From the NCBI GenBank assembly GCA_028703835.1, contig JAQVMB010000012.1, positions 1 to 44,844 on the forward strand: a stretch of DNA of 44,844 nucleotides. Direction: 5' to 3'. Shown piece by piece: positions 30,665 through 38,555 of the stretch (positions are counted from its first letter, which is position 1; each line of letters opens with the position of its first letter). The notes below the pieces were generated by a model. That model made no database searches, was not told the DNA's origin, and saw only the letters and a program-made list of their open reading frames with translations. A program made the translations under genes and the position numbers. Origin of the DNA: Candidatus Peribacteraceae bacterium (lineage in GTDB: Bacteria; Patescibacteriota; Gracilibacteria; Peribacterales; Peribacteraceae).

Positions 30665-31702
30665 ATGAAACAAACAGCAGCAACATCCCTCTTCCGTGAG
30701 GCCCAGAAACGCGGCGCCTCCGACGTGCATGTTGCGGCGGGGTCTCCCGTCATGCTCCGCATCGACGGGGAACTGCGCGCGGAAGGATCCCGCAACCTCA
30801 CGGCGGCGCAGGCGCTCTCCGTCGTCCGCTCCGCGTTGAGCCCGGCCGATTTCAAGCGCCTGCAGAAAGACCGGGAGATCGACGTGTCGCTGCCGCTGCC
30901 CGGCGGCGTCCGCGTCCGCGTCAATTGTCACTTCACGCGGGGGAACGTCGGCCTCGCCGCGCGCCTCATCCCGCCCGCGATCCCTTCCCTGGAGGAGCTG
31001 GGGCTGCGGGAGCTCGCGGCACTCGTCTTCGAACTGCGCAGCGGCCTCGTGCTGGTGACGGGCCCCACGGGCGCGGGCAAATCCACCGCGCTTGCGTCCC
31101 TCATCCACGCGTTCAACGAACGCGAGGCACGCAGCATCGTCACGCTGGAGGATCCCGTCGAGTTCGTGTTCCCGAAGGGGAAAGGCATCGTGCGCCAACG
31201 CGAGTATGGTCAGGACTTCCTCTCGTTCCCCGAAGCGCTCAAGCGCGTGCTGCGCCAGGACCCCGATATCGTGATGGTGGGCGAAATGCGCGACCCCGAG
31301 ACGGTGGCCGCCGCCCTCACGCTGGCCGAGACGGGGCACCTCATCCTCGCCACGCTCCACACGCCCGACGCCGTCCAGACCGTGGACCGCATCGTGGACG
31401 TCTTCCCGCCGCACCAGCAGGCGCAGGTGCGTTCCCAGCTCTCGCTCTCCCTCAAGATGATCATCGCGCAGCAGCTGCTGCCGGGGGCGAAGGGCGGGCG
31501 CATCGCGCTGCGCGAAGTGCTCGTGAACACGCCCGCGGTCGCGCACACCGTCCGTGACGGGCGCGCGCAGGAGCTGCCGTCGGTGATGCAGACGGGGGAG
31601 GATGCGGGGATGGTCACGTTCGCGAAGGCGGCGAAGAAGCTCTACAAGGACGGCGCCATCACGAAGGAAGTTTTCGAGGCGGTGACGCGGCCGGGGAGGT
31701 AA
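30665..31702 (+). CDS. pilT: Type IV pilus retraction ATPase PilT
   Basis: The 345-residue hexameric ATPase drives pilus retraction (twitching, DNA uptake). N-terminal PAS-like domain: ASDVHVAAGSPVMLRIDGEL. Walker A is GPTGAGKST (about 132-140). The Asp box (VTLEDPVEF), Walker B (DPDIVMVGEMRDPETV) and His box (TGHLILATLHTPDAVQTVDR) are all intact. The C-terminal part has ALREVLVNTPAVAHTVRDGR, the counterpart of the AIRNLIRE retraction motif. No other pilus genes are in the window. A dispersed repeat follows after 59 bp. Confidence 0.95.
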   Translation: MKQTAATSLFREAQKRGASDVHVAAGSPVMLRIDGELRAEGSRNLTAAQALSVVRSALSPADFKRLQKDREIDVSLPLPGGVRVRVNCHFTRGNVGLAARLIPPAIPSLEELGLRELAALVFELRSGLVLVTGPTGAGKSTALASLIHAFNEREARSIVTLEDPVEFVFPKGKGIVRQREYGQDFLSFPEALKRVLRQDPDIVMVGEMRDPETVAAALTLAETGHLILATLHTPDAVQTVDRIVDVFPPHQQAQVRSQLSLSLKMIIAQQLLPGAKGGRIALREVLVNTPAVAHTVRDGRAQELPSVMQTGEDAGMVTFAKAAKKLYKDGAITKEVFEAVTRPGR

Positions 31703-31761
31703 GCATGTCAGACGTTTGTTCTCCCGAGCTGACATTTGGATGATTGTTACGAATCGTTCTT

Positions 31762-31918
31762 CCACCTTTTCCGGCGAAAAGGTGGAGCCAAACGCCGGCG
31801 CGCCAAGACTCCTCCACCCGGCCCTGAGCCTCCTCGCCAATGCCTCCAAGGTTTCGGCATTGTCTCGTCGGCTCGTGCTGCGGCACAGGGCCTTCCCCTG
31901 CACCCCCCGTGGCGCGCC
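31762..31918 (+). repeat. Dispersed structured repeat, copy 3 (downstream of pilT)
   Basis: Opening hairpin CCACCTTTTC/GAAAAGGTGG (31762-31785). The body is bounded by GGCGCGCCA (31797) and TGGCGCGCC (31910). Internal hairpins are CAATGCC/GGCATTG and GTGC-TGCG-GCAC (31875-31886). The remainder of the 400-bp gap 31703-32102 holds only the next promoter and no gene. Confidence 0.85.
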
Positions 31919-32090
31919 ATCTCCTCCAATATTATTTTGACGTTCTATAGTGCTATGGATCCTTTTTAATGGCTCATTGAAGCCAAAAAGTCTCCATGGC
32001 TTCCTTCCCGCTTTCCGGGGGCAGGTTGTCAGCGGCAGTTGACATGTATCTGTGAATATTTTTTGATATTGACGATCGGAAAAGGTTGGG

Positions 32091-32096
32091 TAGAGT
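32091..32096 (+). promoter_or_regulatory. -10 box TAGAGT
   Basis: TAGAGT ends 6 nt before the TTG at 32103, which favours that unusual start codon over GTG 32133. Confidence 0.4.
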
Positions 32097-32102
32097 ACAG
32101 GT

Positions 32103-34376
32103 TTGTCTCCGCACACCCCTCCTTTCCCCGTGAACACGCTTCCCTCCAGCATCGAGAACTATCTCCGCGAGGCGGGATTTTCCGGCACGGAGTTGATGGT
32201 GCTGAAGAAGCTGCTCGCGGAGGATGCCATGACGCTGCGGGAGATCGCGGCGAAGACGGGCAAGAGCACGGGCGTGCTGGACCAGGCGGTGAAGAAGCTC
32301 CTGCGGCGCAACATCGTGACGAAGGAATGGATCAACGACACCTTCAAGTACACGCTCGTCTCGCTGCAGGCCATTGCGTCGTGGATGGAGAAGGACACGC
32401 AGGAGAAGAGCGAGATGCTCCGCCGCCGGCACCAGAACTTCGAGACGTTCATCCGCTCCCTGGAGACGGACCAGAAGCGTCCCGACATGGAGTACTTCGA
32501 GGGATACGAGGGGATGGAGAAGGCCTACGTGCGCCTACTCGATCACACCAAGGAGACGCTCCACTACTTCCCCGTGGTCTGCGCCATCGAAGACGATCCC
32601 ATGCGCGATTTTCGCGTGCAGTACTTTCGCGAGCGCCGGTCCCGCGGCGTCTTCGCGCGCTACGTCGTCCACAATACGCCGCTCGGCCGCCGCTTCGTTT
32701 CCCGCGACCCCTTCGAGTACCGCAAGACGTACCTCGTCCCTGAGGATACGTACCCCATTCCGTTCGAGAAGGTGATCGCAGGCGACATCGTCGCGTGCTT
32801 CAACCACGCCGAGAAGCGCGTGTGCTTCCTGCGCTACCCGGAGCTGGCGGAGACGGAACGTTCCCTTTTTGAACGTCTTTGGAAGGAGCAGGAGAACGCC
32901 GTTGCGCTGCCTTCCCCGACGTCTCCTACCTCGAAGCCGGCCGTTCCCGCTGAGCCCCTCGTTCCGCTCTCCACCCGTGCGCTCTCGACGTTGCGGGAGT
33001 TTTTCGTCAGCAGAAGGAGCTTGGTGATGTTTGCCGTGTTTGCGGTGGTGGCGGGAGCGATAACGTATGGGTTGTACGCGCATTATTACCGTCTCAATCT
33101 CCAGATCATCGGCGAACGTGCGATGTCGATAGCATCCACGGGCGCGATGCAGTTCGAAGCCAAGGACTTGGATCAACTGCGGACCGTGTCGGATATTCAT
33201 AAACCGGAATATGCGAAAGTGGTGAAACAATTGAATGATATTCGGGAGAGGAACTCCCAGGTGAGGTTCGCATGGATCATGCGGTATACCGGGAGCGGCA
33301 ATACGTGGGAATTCGTTGCGGATGCGGATTCCCTCGACCCGTTTGCCAAGAAAGACTTGGATGGCAACGGGATCGTTGATGACGCTGATCATCTATCTCC
33401 GCCCGGCGAGAAGTATGAAGATGATCATGCAACCATGACATTGGCATTGAAAGAACCGGTTGCAGACGGATTTCCGACAATTGATCAATGGGGCACATTC
33501 ATCAGCGGGGAAGCACCGATATTTAATGCCGAAGGGAAAGCGGTAGCGGTGCTCGGCATTGATTATGAGTTGGACAGTCTCAGGGCTTTGAACCGCGAGA
33601 CGTTTCGGTCCGTGTTCATATTCATCGGTTTTTTTCTGCTCTTTGTTGTTATCCGTCTTGCTGCCTTCAATAAATCTCTTTTTCAGGAATTGTGGCAGGT
33701 GTTTAAGTTAAGGAAGGTATTGGTGACTGTTGTATTTTGTGCAGAAATAGCATTCTCCATCACGTTGGGATTGTACTATTACACGCTCAGTATTATGAAG
33801 GAGGATTTGGGGAACAAGCTCATGGCCATTGCCGCCACCGCGGCATCACAATTTGATCCGAATGATTTGAAACAACTCCATTTTGCGAGGGATATGAAGA
33901 CAGAGGCGTATCAACGGACATTCAAGAAGTTGAATGAGATTCGCGATAATAATGAGAACATTTTTTCCGTTTACATTCTTCGGTACATGAATGAGGATCG
34001 ACTATTTCAGGTTGTCGCAGATGCTGATGCCAATTTTGATCTTCCCTATTGGATCGATGACAATGCAAATGGAAAAATGGACATGTTGGAAGTGGTATGG
34101 GCACCTGGGATGTATTACGTCGATACCGCGGAGAAGAATTATCTGAGTACTCTTTCTGCTCCGGCTGCCGACAAAGATTTTGTGTTTGATGTCTGGGGAA
34201 CGTGGATATCTGGGTTTGCACCCATCAAGAAAGGTGATCAAGTCGTGGGAATACTTGGAGTGGATTTCGAAGCGACGCATGTGTACCAAGCAGTTAAAAG
34301 TAGATTTCAATTAGGGCTTTGGCTTATTGGAATCTTCGGGATTTTACTGGGTACGCGGCTAACCAGAAGGGGATAA
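32103..34376 (+). CDS. Membrane-anchored TrmB-like regulator with duplicated extracellular sensor
   Basis: The protein has 757 residues from TTG 32103 (GTG 32133 is the alternative). Residues about 15-85 form a TrmB-type winged HTH (GTELMVLKKLLAEDAMTLRE, IAAKTGKSTGVLDQAVKKLL). About 120-265 resembles the TrmB C-terminal phospholipase-D-like domain. A Pro linker leads to helix 1 (about 306-328), sensor 1 (about 330-500), helices 2 and 3 (about 503-562), sensor 2 (about 565-730) and helix 4. The two sensors are homologous: Q[FL]..KDL.QL, then DQWGTFISGEAPI / DVWGTWISGFAPI and V.GI.YE or V.FE ends, a Cache-like pattern. Each holds a 12-residue EF-hand-like loop (DLDGNGIVDDAD, 418-429; DDNANGKMDMLE, 652-663). 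Sensing outside and binding DNA inside as one protein is inferred. G+C drops sharply after about 33.1 kb. Confidence 0.8.
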   Translation: MSPHTPPFPVNTLPSSIENYLREAGFSGTELMVLKKLLAEDAMTLREIAAKTGKSTGVLDQAVKKLLRRNIVTKEWINDTFKYTLVSLQAIASWMEKDTQEKSEMLRRRHQNFETFIRSLETDQKRPDMEYFEGYEGMEKAYVRLLDHTKETLHYFPVVCAIEDDPMRDFRVQYFRERRSRGVFARYVVHNTPLGRRFVSRDPFEYRKTYLVPEDTYPIPFEKVIAGDIVACFNHAEKRVCFLRYPELAETERSLFERLWKEQENAVALPSPTSPTSKPAVPAEPLVPLSTRALSTLREFFVSRRSLVMFAVFAVVAGAITYGLYAHYYRLNLQIIGERAMSIASTGAMQFEAKDLDQLRTVSDIHKPEYAKVVKQLNDIRERNSQVRFAWIMRYTGSGNTWEFVADADSLDPFAKKDLDGNGIVDDADHLSPPGEKYEDDHATMTLALKEPVADGFPTIDQWGTFISGEAPIFNAEGKAVAVLGIDYELDSLRALNRETFRSVFIFIGFFLLFVVIRLAAFNKSLFQELWQVFKLRKVLVTVVFCAEIAFSITLGLYYYTLSIMKEDLGNKLMAIAATAASQFDPNDLKQLHFARDMKTEAYQRTFKKLNEIRDNNENIFSVYILRYMNEDRLFQVVADADANFDLPYWIDDNANGKMDMLEVVWAPGMYYVDTAEKNYLSTLSAPAADKDFVFDVWGTWISGFAPIKKGDQVVGILGVDFEATHVYQAVKSRFQLGLWLIGIFGILLGTRLTRRG

Positions 34377-34514
34377 AGATAATTTCAACTGAAGGAGCTG
34401 CTGGGATTAAGAAGGCCTCTTTCGTTTTTTAGAGTTATCAGGTGTAATGAAATTCGCCCTTGCATAATAAAACACTAAACTTGTATGTTTAAACTCCTTA
34501 AACTAAGTATCTTC

Positions 34515-34520
34515 TATAAT
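34515..34520 (+). promoter_or_regulatory. Consensus -10 box TATAAT
   Basis: A perfect TATAAT ends 8 nt before ATG 34529. The 34377-34514 spacer holds a T-rich run (CGTTTTTTAG, about 34423-34432) that may end the preceding transcript. Confidence 0.6.
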
Positions 34521-34528
34521 CAGAGTGT

Positions 34529-35461
34529 ATGATTTTTCCAGTGTGGATTTTCCTTGCGATCGGCGGCCCGATGACTTGGGCTGCCGTCAATCATATTGAT
34601 AAATATCTCTTATCAGATCGTTTCTCTGAGTCTACGAAAGAGGGATCCGTCGGAGCACTCATGATTTTTTCGACGCTTTTCAGTGTTGTTGTTATCCCTA
34701 TTCTTCTTGTTATTCATCCGAATATTTTTTCTGTAGATATACTATCGGCTTCATGGCTGGTAGTTGCCGGTTTGTTGAACGCAACTTCAAATTATATTTA
34801 TCTCAAGGTGCTCGATATTGAAGAGGCAAGCATTGTTATGCCCATATTCGAGACGATGCCGATTTTTGGTTTCATTTTTGGATATTTTATCTTGGGCGAA
34901 ACTCTTAGTGTGTCTCAGGCGGTCGGCGCATTCCTTATTCTATCGGCCTGTATTTTTTTAACGGTTGAAATTGACTTTGAAGATAAGATCAGAATGAAGC
35001 ATCACGTGCTTTTCCCAATGCTATTGACTGCAGCCATATTTGCTCTTTCGCAAGTTTTTTTTAAACTCGGGGGAAATGTTCAAAATTATACCCAATCTCT
35101 TATATGGGTACACGTGGGTCTTTTTATGTTCGGTATCGTGCTCCTTTGCATTCCAAACAATCGTGCAAGTTTTGTTAAACTCGTAAAGAGAGATCCCAAA
35201 TTTATGTTTAATCTAAATCTTTCGAGTGAAAGTCTGACGGTTCTTGGTAATGTGCTGCATAACTACGCTCTGCTTCTCGCTCCCGTTGCATTAGTGATGG
35301 TTATCAGTAGTACGCAGTCGCTCTTTGTGTTTCTCTATGGGACGTTACTCACAATCTATTTTCCAAAACTGTTCAAAGAAAAGATTTCTAAGAAACATGT
35401 GTTTCAAAAACTATTTTGCATTTTGCTGATCATCATTGGAACAACAATCATTTCTCTATAA
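34529..35461 (+). CDS. EamA/DMT-superfamily membrane transporter
   Basis: The 310-residue protein has about ten hydrophobic helices in two halves. The first half has LLNATSNYIYLKVLDIEEAS followed by IVMPIFETMPIFGFIFGYFI and LGETLSVSQAVGAFLILSAC, the usual EamA consensus of helix 3-5 (A...P.......G...LGE.....Q..G..LI..G). The second half repeats the plan (YALLLAPVALVMVISSTQSL). Family members mostly export amino acids or metabolites; the substrate here is unknown. It stands first in the A+T-rich gene set with an ATP-grasp enzyme and a formyltransferase, so export of their product is a reasonable guess. Confidence 0.8.
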   Translation: MIFPVWIFLAIGGPMTWAAVNHIDKYLLSDRFSESTKEGSVGALMIFSTLFSVVVIPILLVIHPNIFSVDILSASWLVVAGLLNATSNYIYLKVLDIEEASIVMPIFETMPIFGFIFGYFILGETLSVSQAVGAFLILSACIFLTVEIDFEDKIRMKHHVLFPMLLTAAIFALSQVFFKLGGNVQNYTQSLIWVHVGLFMFGIVLLCIPNNRASFVKLVKRDPKFMFNLNLSSESLTVLGNVLHNYALLLAPVALVMVISSTQSLFVFLYGTLLTIYFPKLFKEKISKKHVFQKLFCILLIIIGTTIISL

Positions 35462-35642
35462 TACATCTCATTTGTGTATTTCATTTGTGTAAGCCATGTT
35501 TGTCATGACAAGTTGCCTTCAATTTCGTTTCGGAAGAACATCTTTGGGAAATTGAGAGATTGAGGTTGGCCCAGTGATTTCCCCTTTCTGCATATCGGCA
35601 ATGCATATCATACCGGCTATTGGCTTTCGAACGAAAATATTC

Positions 35643-35648
35643 TAATGT
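35643..35648 (+). promoter_or_regulatory. -10 box TAATGT
   Basis: TAATGT ends 8 nt before ATG 35657. The rest of 35462-35642 shows no gene. Confidence 0.4.
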
Positions 35649-35656
35649 GAAATTAC

Positions 35657-36961
35657 ATGCGAATATTGTTTGTTTCTAGGGATCTCAAAGCCGCTAATTT
35701 AGCATGTGTACTCAAATCCGAAGGCTGCGATGTGAAGCTTTTTATTGCAGATGAATTTCAGAGACCAAATTTTCAAAATCTTGTTCATAAGACACCTGAT
35801 TGGGAGAAGGAATTGCCCTGGGTCGGGAAGAACGGACTAATAGTGTTTGACGACATTGGATATGGGGCTGTTCAAGAAAGGCTGAGAAGTGAAGGCTATT
35901 CAGTCTTCGGTGGCTCCAAGCTGGGTGACAGGCTGGAAGAGGATAGAGAATGGAGCCAGGAGATTTTTAAAAAATATGGGCTGAAATCGCCTTGCACAAT
36001 AAATTTTAGTAACATCAAAGCTGCTATTTCTTTTTTACATCAAAAACAAGGTCCTTGGGTTATTAAGCAAAATGGATGCCTCCCGAAAGATATTAATTAT
36101 GTCGGGCACTTCAAAGATAACCGCGATGCGATTTCTGTCTTGGAAAATTATAATAGACACAATAGCGATAATCTCAGAATGATTACCCTCCAGAAGCGTG
36201 TTTACGGTGTGGAGGTTGGCGTGGCTAGGTATTTCAATGGCGATGATTGGGTGGGACCCATCGAAATAAATGTCGAGCACAAAAAACTTTTTCCTGGCGA
36301 TCTTGGGCCTACCACGGCTGAAATGGGGACTCTCGCCTGGTACACTGACAAAAGTAATTACCTATTTGACACGACTCTGGCAAAAATCAAACCATTCTTG
36401 AGAGAGATTGATTTTAGGGGAGATATTGACATCGGTTGTATTGCCAATGAAAGGGGAATATACCCCTTAGAGGCAACTCCCCGATTGGGAACACCAATTA
36501 TCCATCTTCATCGCGAGTTTCATGCTTCGCCTTGGCACCACTTCTTGAAGGCTGTGGCTGACAAAAAGCCATTTCGATTGAAATGGAAAAAGGGATACGG
36601 GATCGTTGTTTTAATTTCGCTGCCACCGTTTCCATACAATCGTCAAATTAGAGAACCTTCTCCTTTGGGGATAGAGGTTCACTTTGATCCTTCATTAACA
36701 AAGGATGATTATATGCACATCCATTTTGAAGGCATTTCCCTCGAACAACTTAAGAACAATGGCAAAAAATATTATATTTCGGACCCTTTTGGATATGCAT
36801 TGTATGTTACCGGTCTGGGAAAAACAATCAGTCAGGCGCGCCGAAAAACTAATAAATTGATCGAGAAGATCTGCATCCCCAAAATGTTCTACAGGAACGA
36901 CATCGGGTCGAGTTTTGAAGCAACGGGCAAAGAAATGTTGGAGAGGTGGGGCTATCTGTAA
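35657..36961 (+). CDS. PurD-like (GARS-family) ATP-grasp ligase
   Basis: The 434-residue protein resembles phosphoribosylamine-glycine ligase. The N-domain is MRILFVSRDLKAANLACVLK. A PurD-style segment follows (FDDIGYGAVQERLRSEGYSV, FGGSKLGDRLEEDREWSQ, then FKKYGLKSP), and then the ATP-grasp core (GPWVIKQNG; EVGVARYFNG; IDIGCIANERGIYPLEATPR, carrying the usual E.N.R-like metal ligands as E.TPR). ATP-grasp enzymes join a carboxylate to an amine through acyl phosphate. Substrates here need not be purine intermediates, since the sequence is divergent and no purine operon is present. A formyltransferase lies two genes on, paralleling the PurD-PurN order (inference). Confidence 0.75.
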   Translation: MRILFVSRDLKAANLACVLKSEGCDVKLFIADEFQRPNFQNLVHKTPDWEKELPWVGKNGLIVFDDIGYGAVQERLRSEGYSVFGGSKLGDRLEEDREWSQEIFKKYGLKSPCTINFSNIKAAISFLHQKQGPWVIKQNGCLPKDINYVGHFKDNRDAISVLENYNRHNSDNLRMITLQKRVYGVEVGVARYFNGDDWVGPIEINVEHKKLFPGDLGPTTAEMGTLAWYTDKSNYLFDTTLAKIKPFLREIDFRGDIDIGCIANERGIYPLEATPRLGTPIIHLHREFHASPWHHFLKAVADKKPFRLKWKKGYGIVVLISLPPFPYNRQIREPSPLGIEVHFDPSLTKDDYMHIHFEGISLEQLKNNGKKYYISDPFGYALYVTGLGKTISQARRKTNKLIEKICIPKMFYRNDIGSSFEATGKEMLERWGYL

Positions 36962-37113
36962 TTCGAAGTCGACAGCGTCATTAAGGATGCAACGGTGAGA
37001 GGGTCTGGACAATACGCCGCCGCCCATTGCATTTAGGATGAGAAAATTGGATATGTACAATATATTCAATCCTTGATACAATACAAGGACGTTTAGTACA
37101 TTAAATCCTCTCC

Positions 37114-37509
37114 ATGTTCTGGAACAAAAAAATCATATTTACTACAGTTGGCATCTCTCTATTTCTATCAATGGGGATAACGTTTTGTCGTTATTATATA
37201 TTGCGAGATTATATTATCTATGCGGAAGTGGCATGTGACCCGAACAAAGAAAAATGTTTTGTTAGACATTGTACGGAAGATGATTTGGATCCCTGCGATT
37301 TCCTCCATGTGAAATATACTCGGTACTACAAAATTGTGAGAAAGATTGCTTCCCATATTCCTCTCTGCAATCAAAACATTGAACAATGTCCTCCACTGAC
37401 CTGCCAGCCCTCCGAAGAGAATTGCGAGATAATTACTTGTACAGAGGGATATAATGATGACAACTGTAGTAATGTCAGAACTACCACGTCGCCAAAAGGC
37501 GCACAATGA
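37114..37509 (+). CDS. Small single-pass membrane protein with Cys-rich outer domain
   Basis: The 131-residue product has an N-terminal helix (IIFTTVGISLFLSMGITFC) and then an outside domain with nine cysteines: VACDPNKEKCFVRHC, DPCDF, LCNQNIEQCPPLTC and NCEIITC. The frame is preceded by a possible -10 box TACATT 11 nt before the ATG. Similar short CDPxxExCF proteins recur in CPR genomes to my recollection, but no function is known. Its end overlaps the formyltransferase start by up to 56 nt, suggesting coupled expression. Confidence 0.65.
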   Translation: MFWNKKIIFTTVGISLFLSMGITFCRYYILRDYIIYAEVACDPNKEKCFVRHCTEDDLDPCDFLHVKYTRYYKIVRKIASHIPLCNQNIEQCPPLTCQPSEENCEIITCTEGYNDDNCSNVRTTTSPKGAQ

Positions 37510-38551
37510 AGGGCATGGAGCGATTGCATCGAACGCCATTCGCATTTTTTTTGTCGGGTTGCACTACCAAACATTTCTCACTTTGCACGTAGAAAATGAC
37601 TTTGTACTTAAGGGGGTCAATTACATCGATTGTTTCTACCGGAGGACGATCAATCCGATCAATTGGCTTTTTATTTTGGCGTATGAACTCCATGCTCACG
37701 GAACGTGTAGATGGCTATCTCTTCTCTCATTGAAGCTATGGAATCTGCTTGATTCCTTTTCAGACCCCTCGTATGTGCGTTACAAAGATTACATCAATAT
37801 TATCTGCTCCGAAGGGATACAAGTAATTGATTGCGAAGACGAGATCCTATGTAAGAATTTTATTAAACATGCTCAGGTCGATTTATGTGTGGTAGACACA
37901 TGGGGAATGTTGTCGAATAAAATAATCGATTATCCCAGATTTGGCACAATTAATCTTCACCCTTCAGCGCTACCAAAGTATAAAGGTGCTATACCTGAAT
38001 TGTGGGCGCTAAAAAATAAAGACACGCAATCGGCACTGACTTTCATGATTCTTAACGCACAAATGGACGGAGGAAATATTATCGAACAAATACCCTTCCC
38101 CATCGATCCTCATGATTCACCGATTGATATTTCTAATAAAATAAATGCCATCACTGACCTCAATCTTTCGAGGGTGATACGACAGTATGTACAGGGCGAT
38201 ATTGTACCGAAGCCTCAAGTAGGGTGTGGCTCAAAAACAGCGAAATACGATGCCTATCAGCTGATAGATTTTATTGCTGAATCAGCAAAGGATATCTGCG
38301 ATAAAGTCGTAGCATATCCTTCTGGGGAACCGTGGGCATATTGTTATTTTGCGATGAATGGACATAAATATTATTTGTGTCATTGTGATCTGATATCTTC
38401 CCCTGCACCTTTGCTGCCTGGTCAATGCAAAAGGAATGGTTTCGATGTATTCTTTGGGACAAAAAATGGTATACTACAAGTAGTGCTCTTTAGAGATATT
38501 GGTTTCAATGATAGCATTAAGTTAATGTTTGAAATAAAAAATAACACCTAA
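37454..38551 (+). CDS. Formyltransferase (Fmt/PurN-type N-terminal fold)
   Basis: The 365-residue frame from ATG 37454 (ATG 37472 is equally possible) overlaps the preceding gene. The formyl-transfer core is clear: INLHPSALPKYKGAIPELWA carries the catalytic Asn-x-His pair (about 165-168), and ILNAQMDGGNIIEQ carries the catalytic Asp. Members use 10-formyl-tetrahydrofolate to formylate an amine such as Met-tRNA, GAR or an amino sugar. The C-terminal part (YPSGEPWAYCYFAMNGHKYY) resembles the Fmt C-terminal OB-like region, as in UDP-sugar formyltransferases. The N-terminal strand is IRIFFVGLHYQTF. A free-standing accessory role is likelier than initiator-tRNA formylation because of context and A+T-rich composition; substrate unknown. 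Confidence 0.78.
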   Translation: MMTTVVMSELPRRQKAHNEGHGAIASNAIRIFFVGLHYQTFLTLHVENDFVLKGVNYIDCFYRRTINPINWLFILAYELHAHGTCRWLSLLSLKLWNLLDSFSDPSYVRYKDYINIICSEGIQVIDCEDEILCKNFIKHAQVDLCVVDTWGMLSNKIIDYPRFGTINLHPSALPKYKGAIPELWALKNKDTQSALTFMILNAQMDGGNIIEQIPFPIDPHDSPIDISNKINAITDLNLSRVIRQYVQGDIVPKPQVGCGSKTAKYDAYQLIDFIAESAKDICDKVVAYPSGEPWAYCYFAMNGHKYYLCHCDLISSPAPLLPGQCKRNGFDVFFGTKNGILQVVLFRDIGFNDSIKLMFEIKNNT

Positions 38552-38555
38552 ATTT

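Noticed and set aside
30563-32152. A 529-residue minus-strand frame over pilT and the repeat
   Set aside because: It runs through the dispersed repeat and antisense to PilT, with no domain or promoter.
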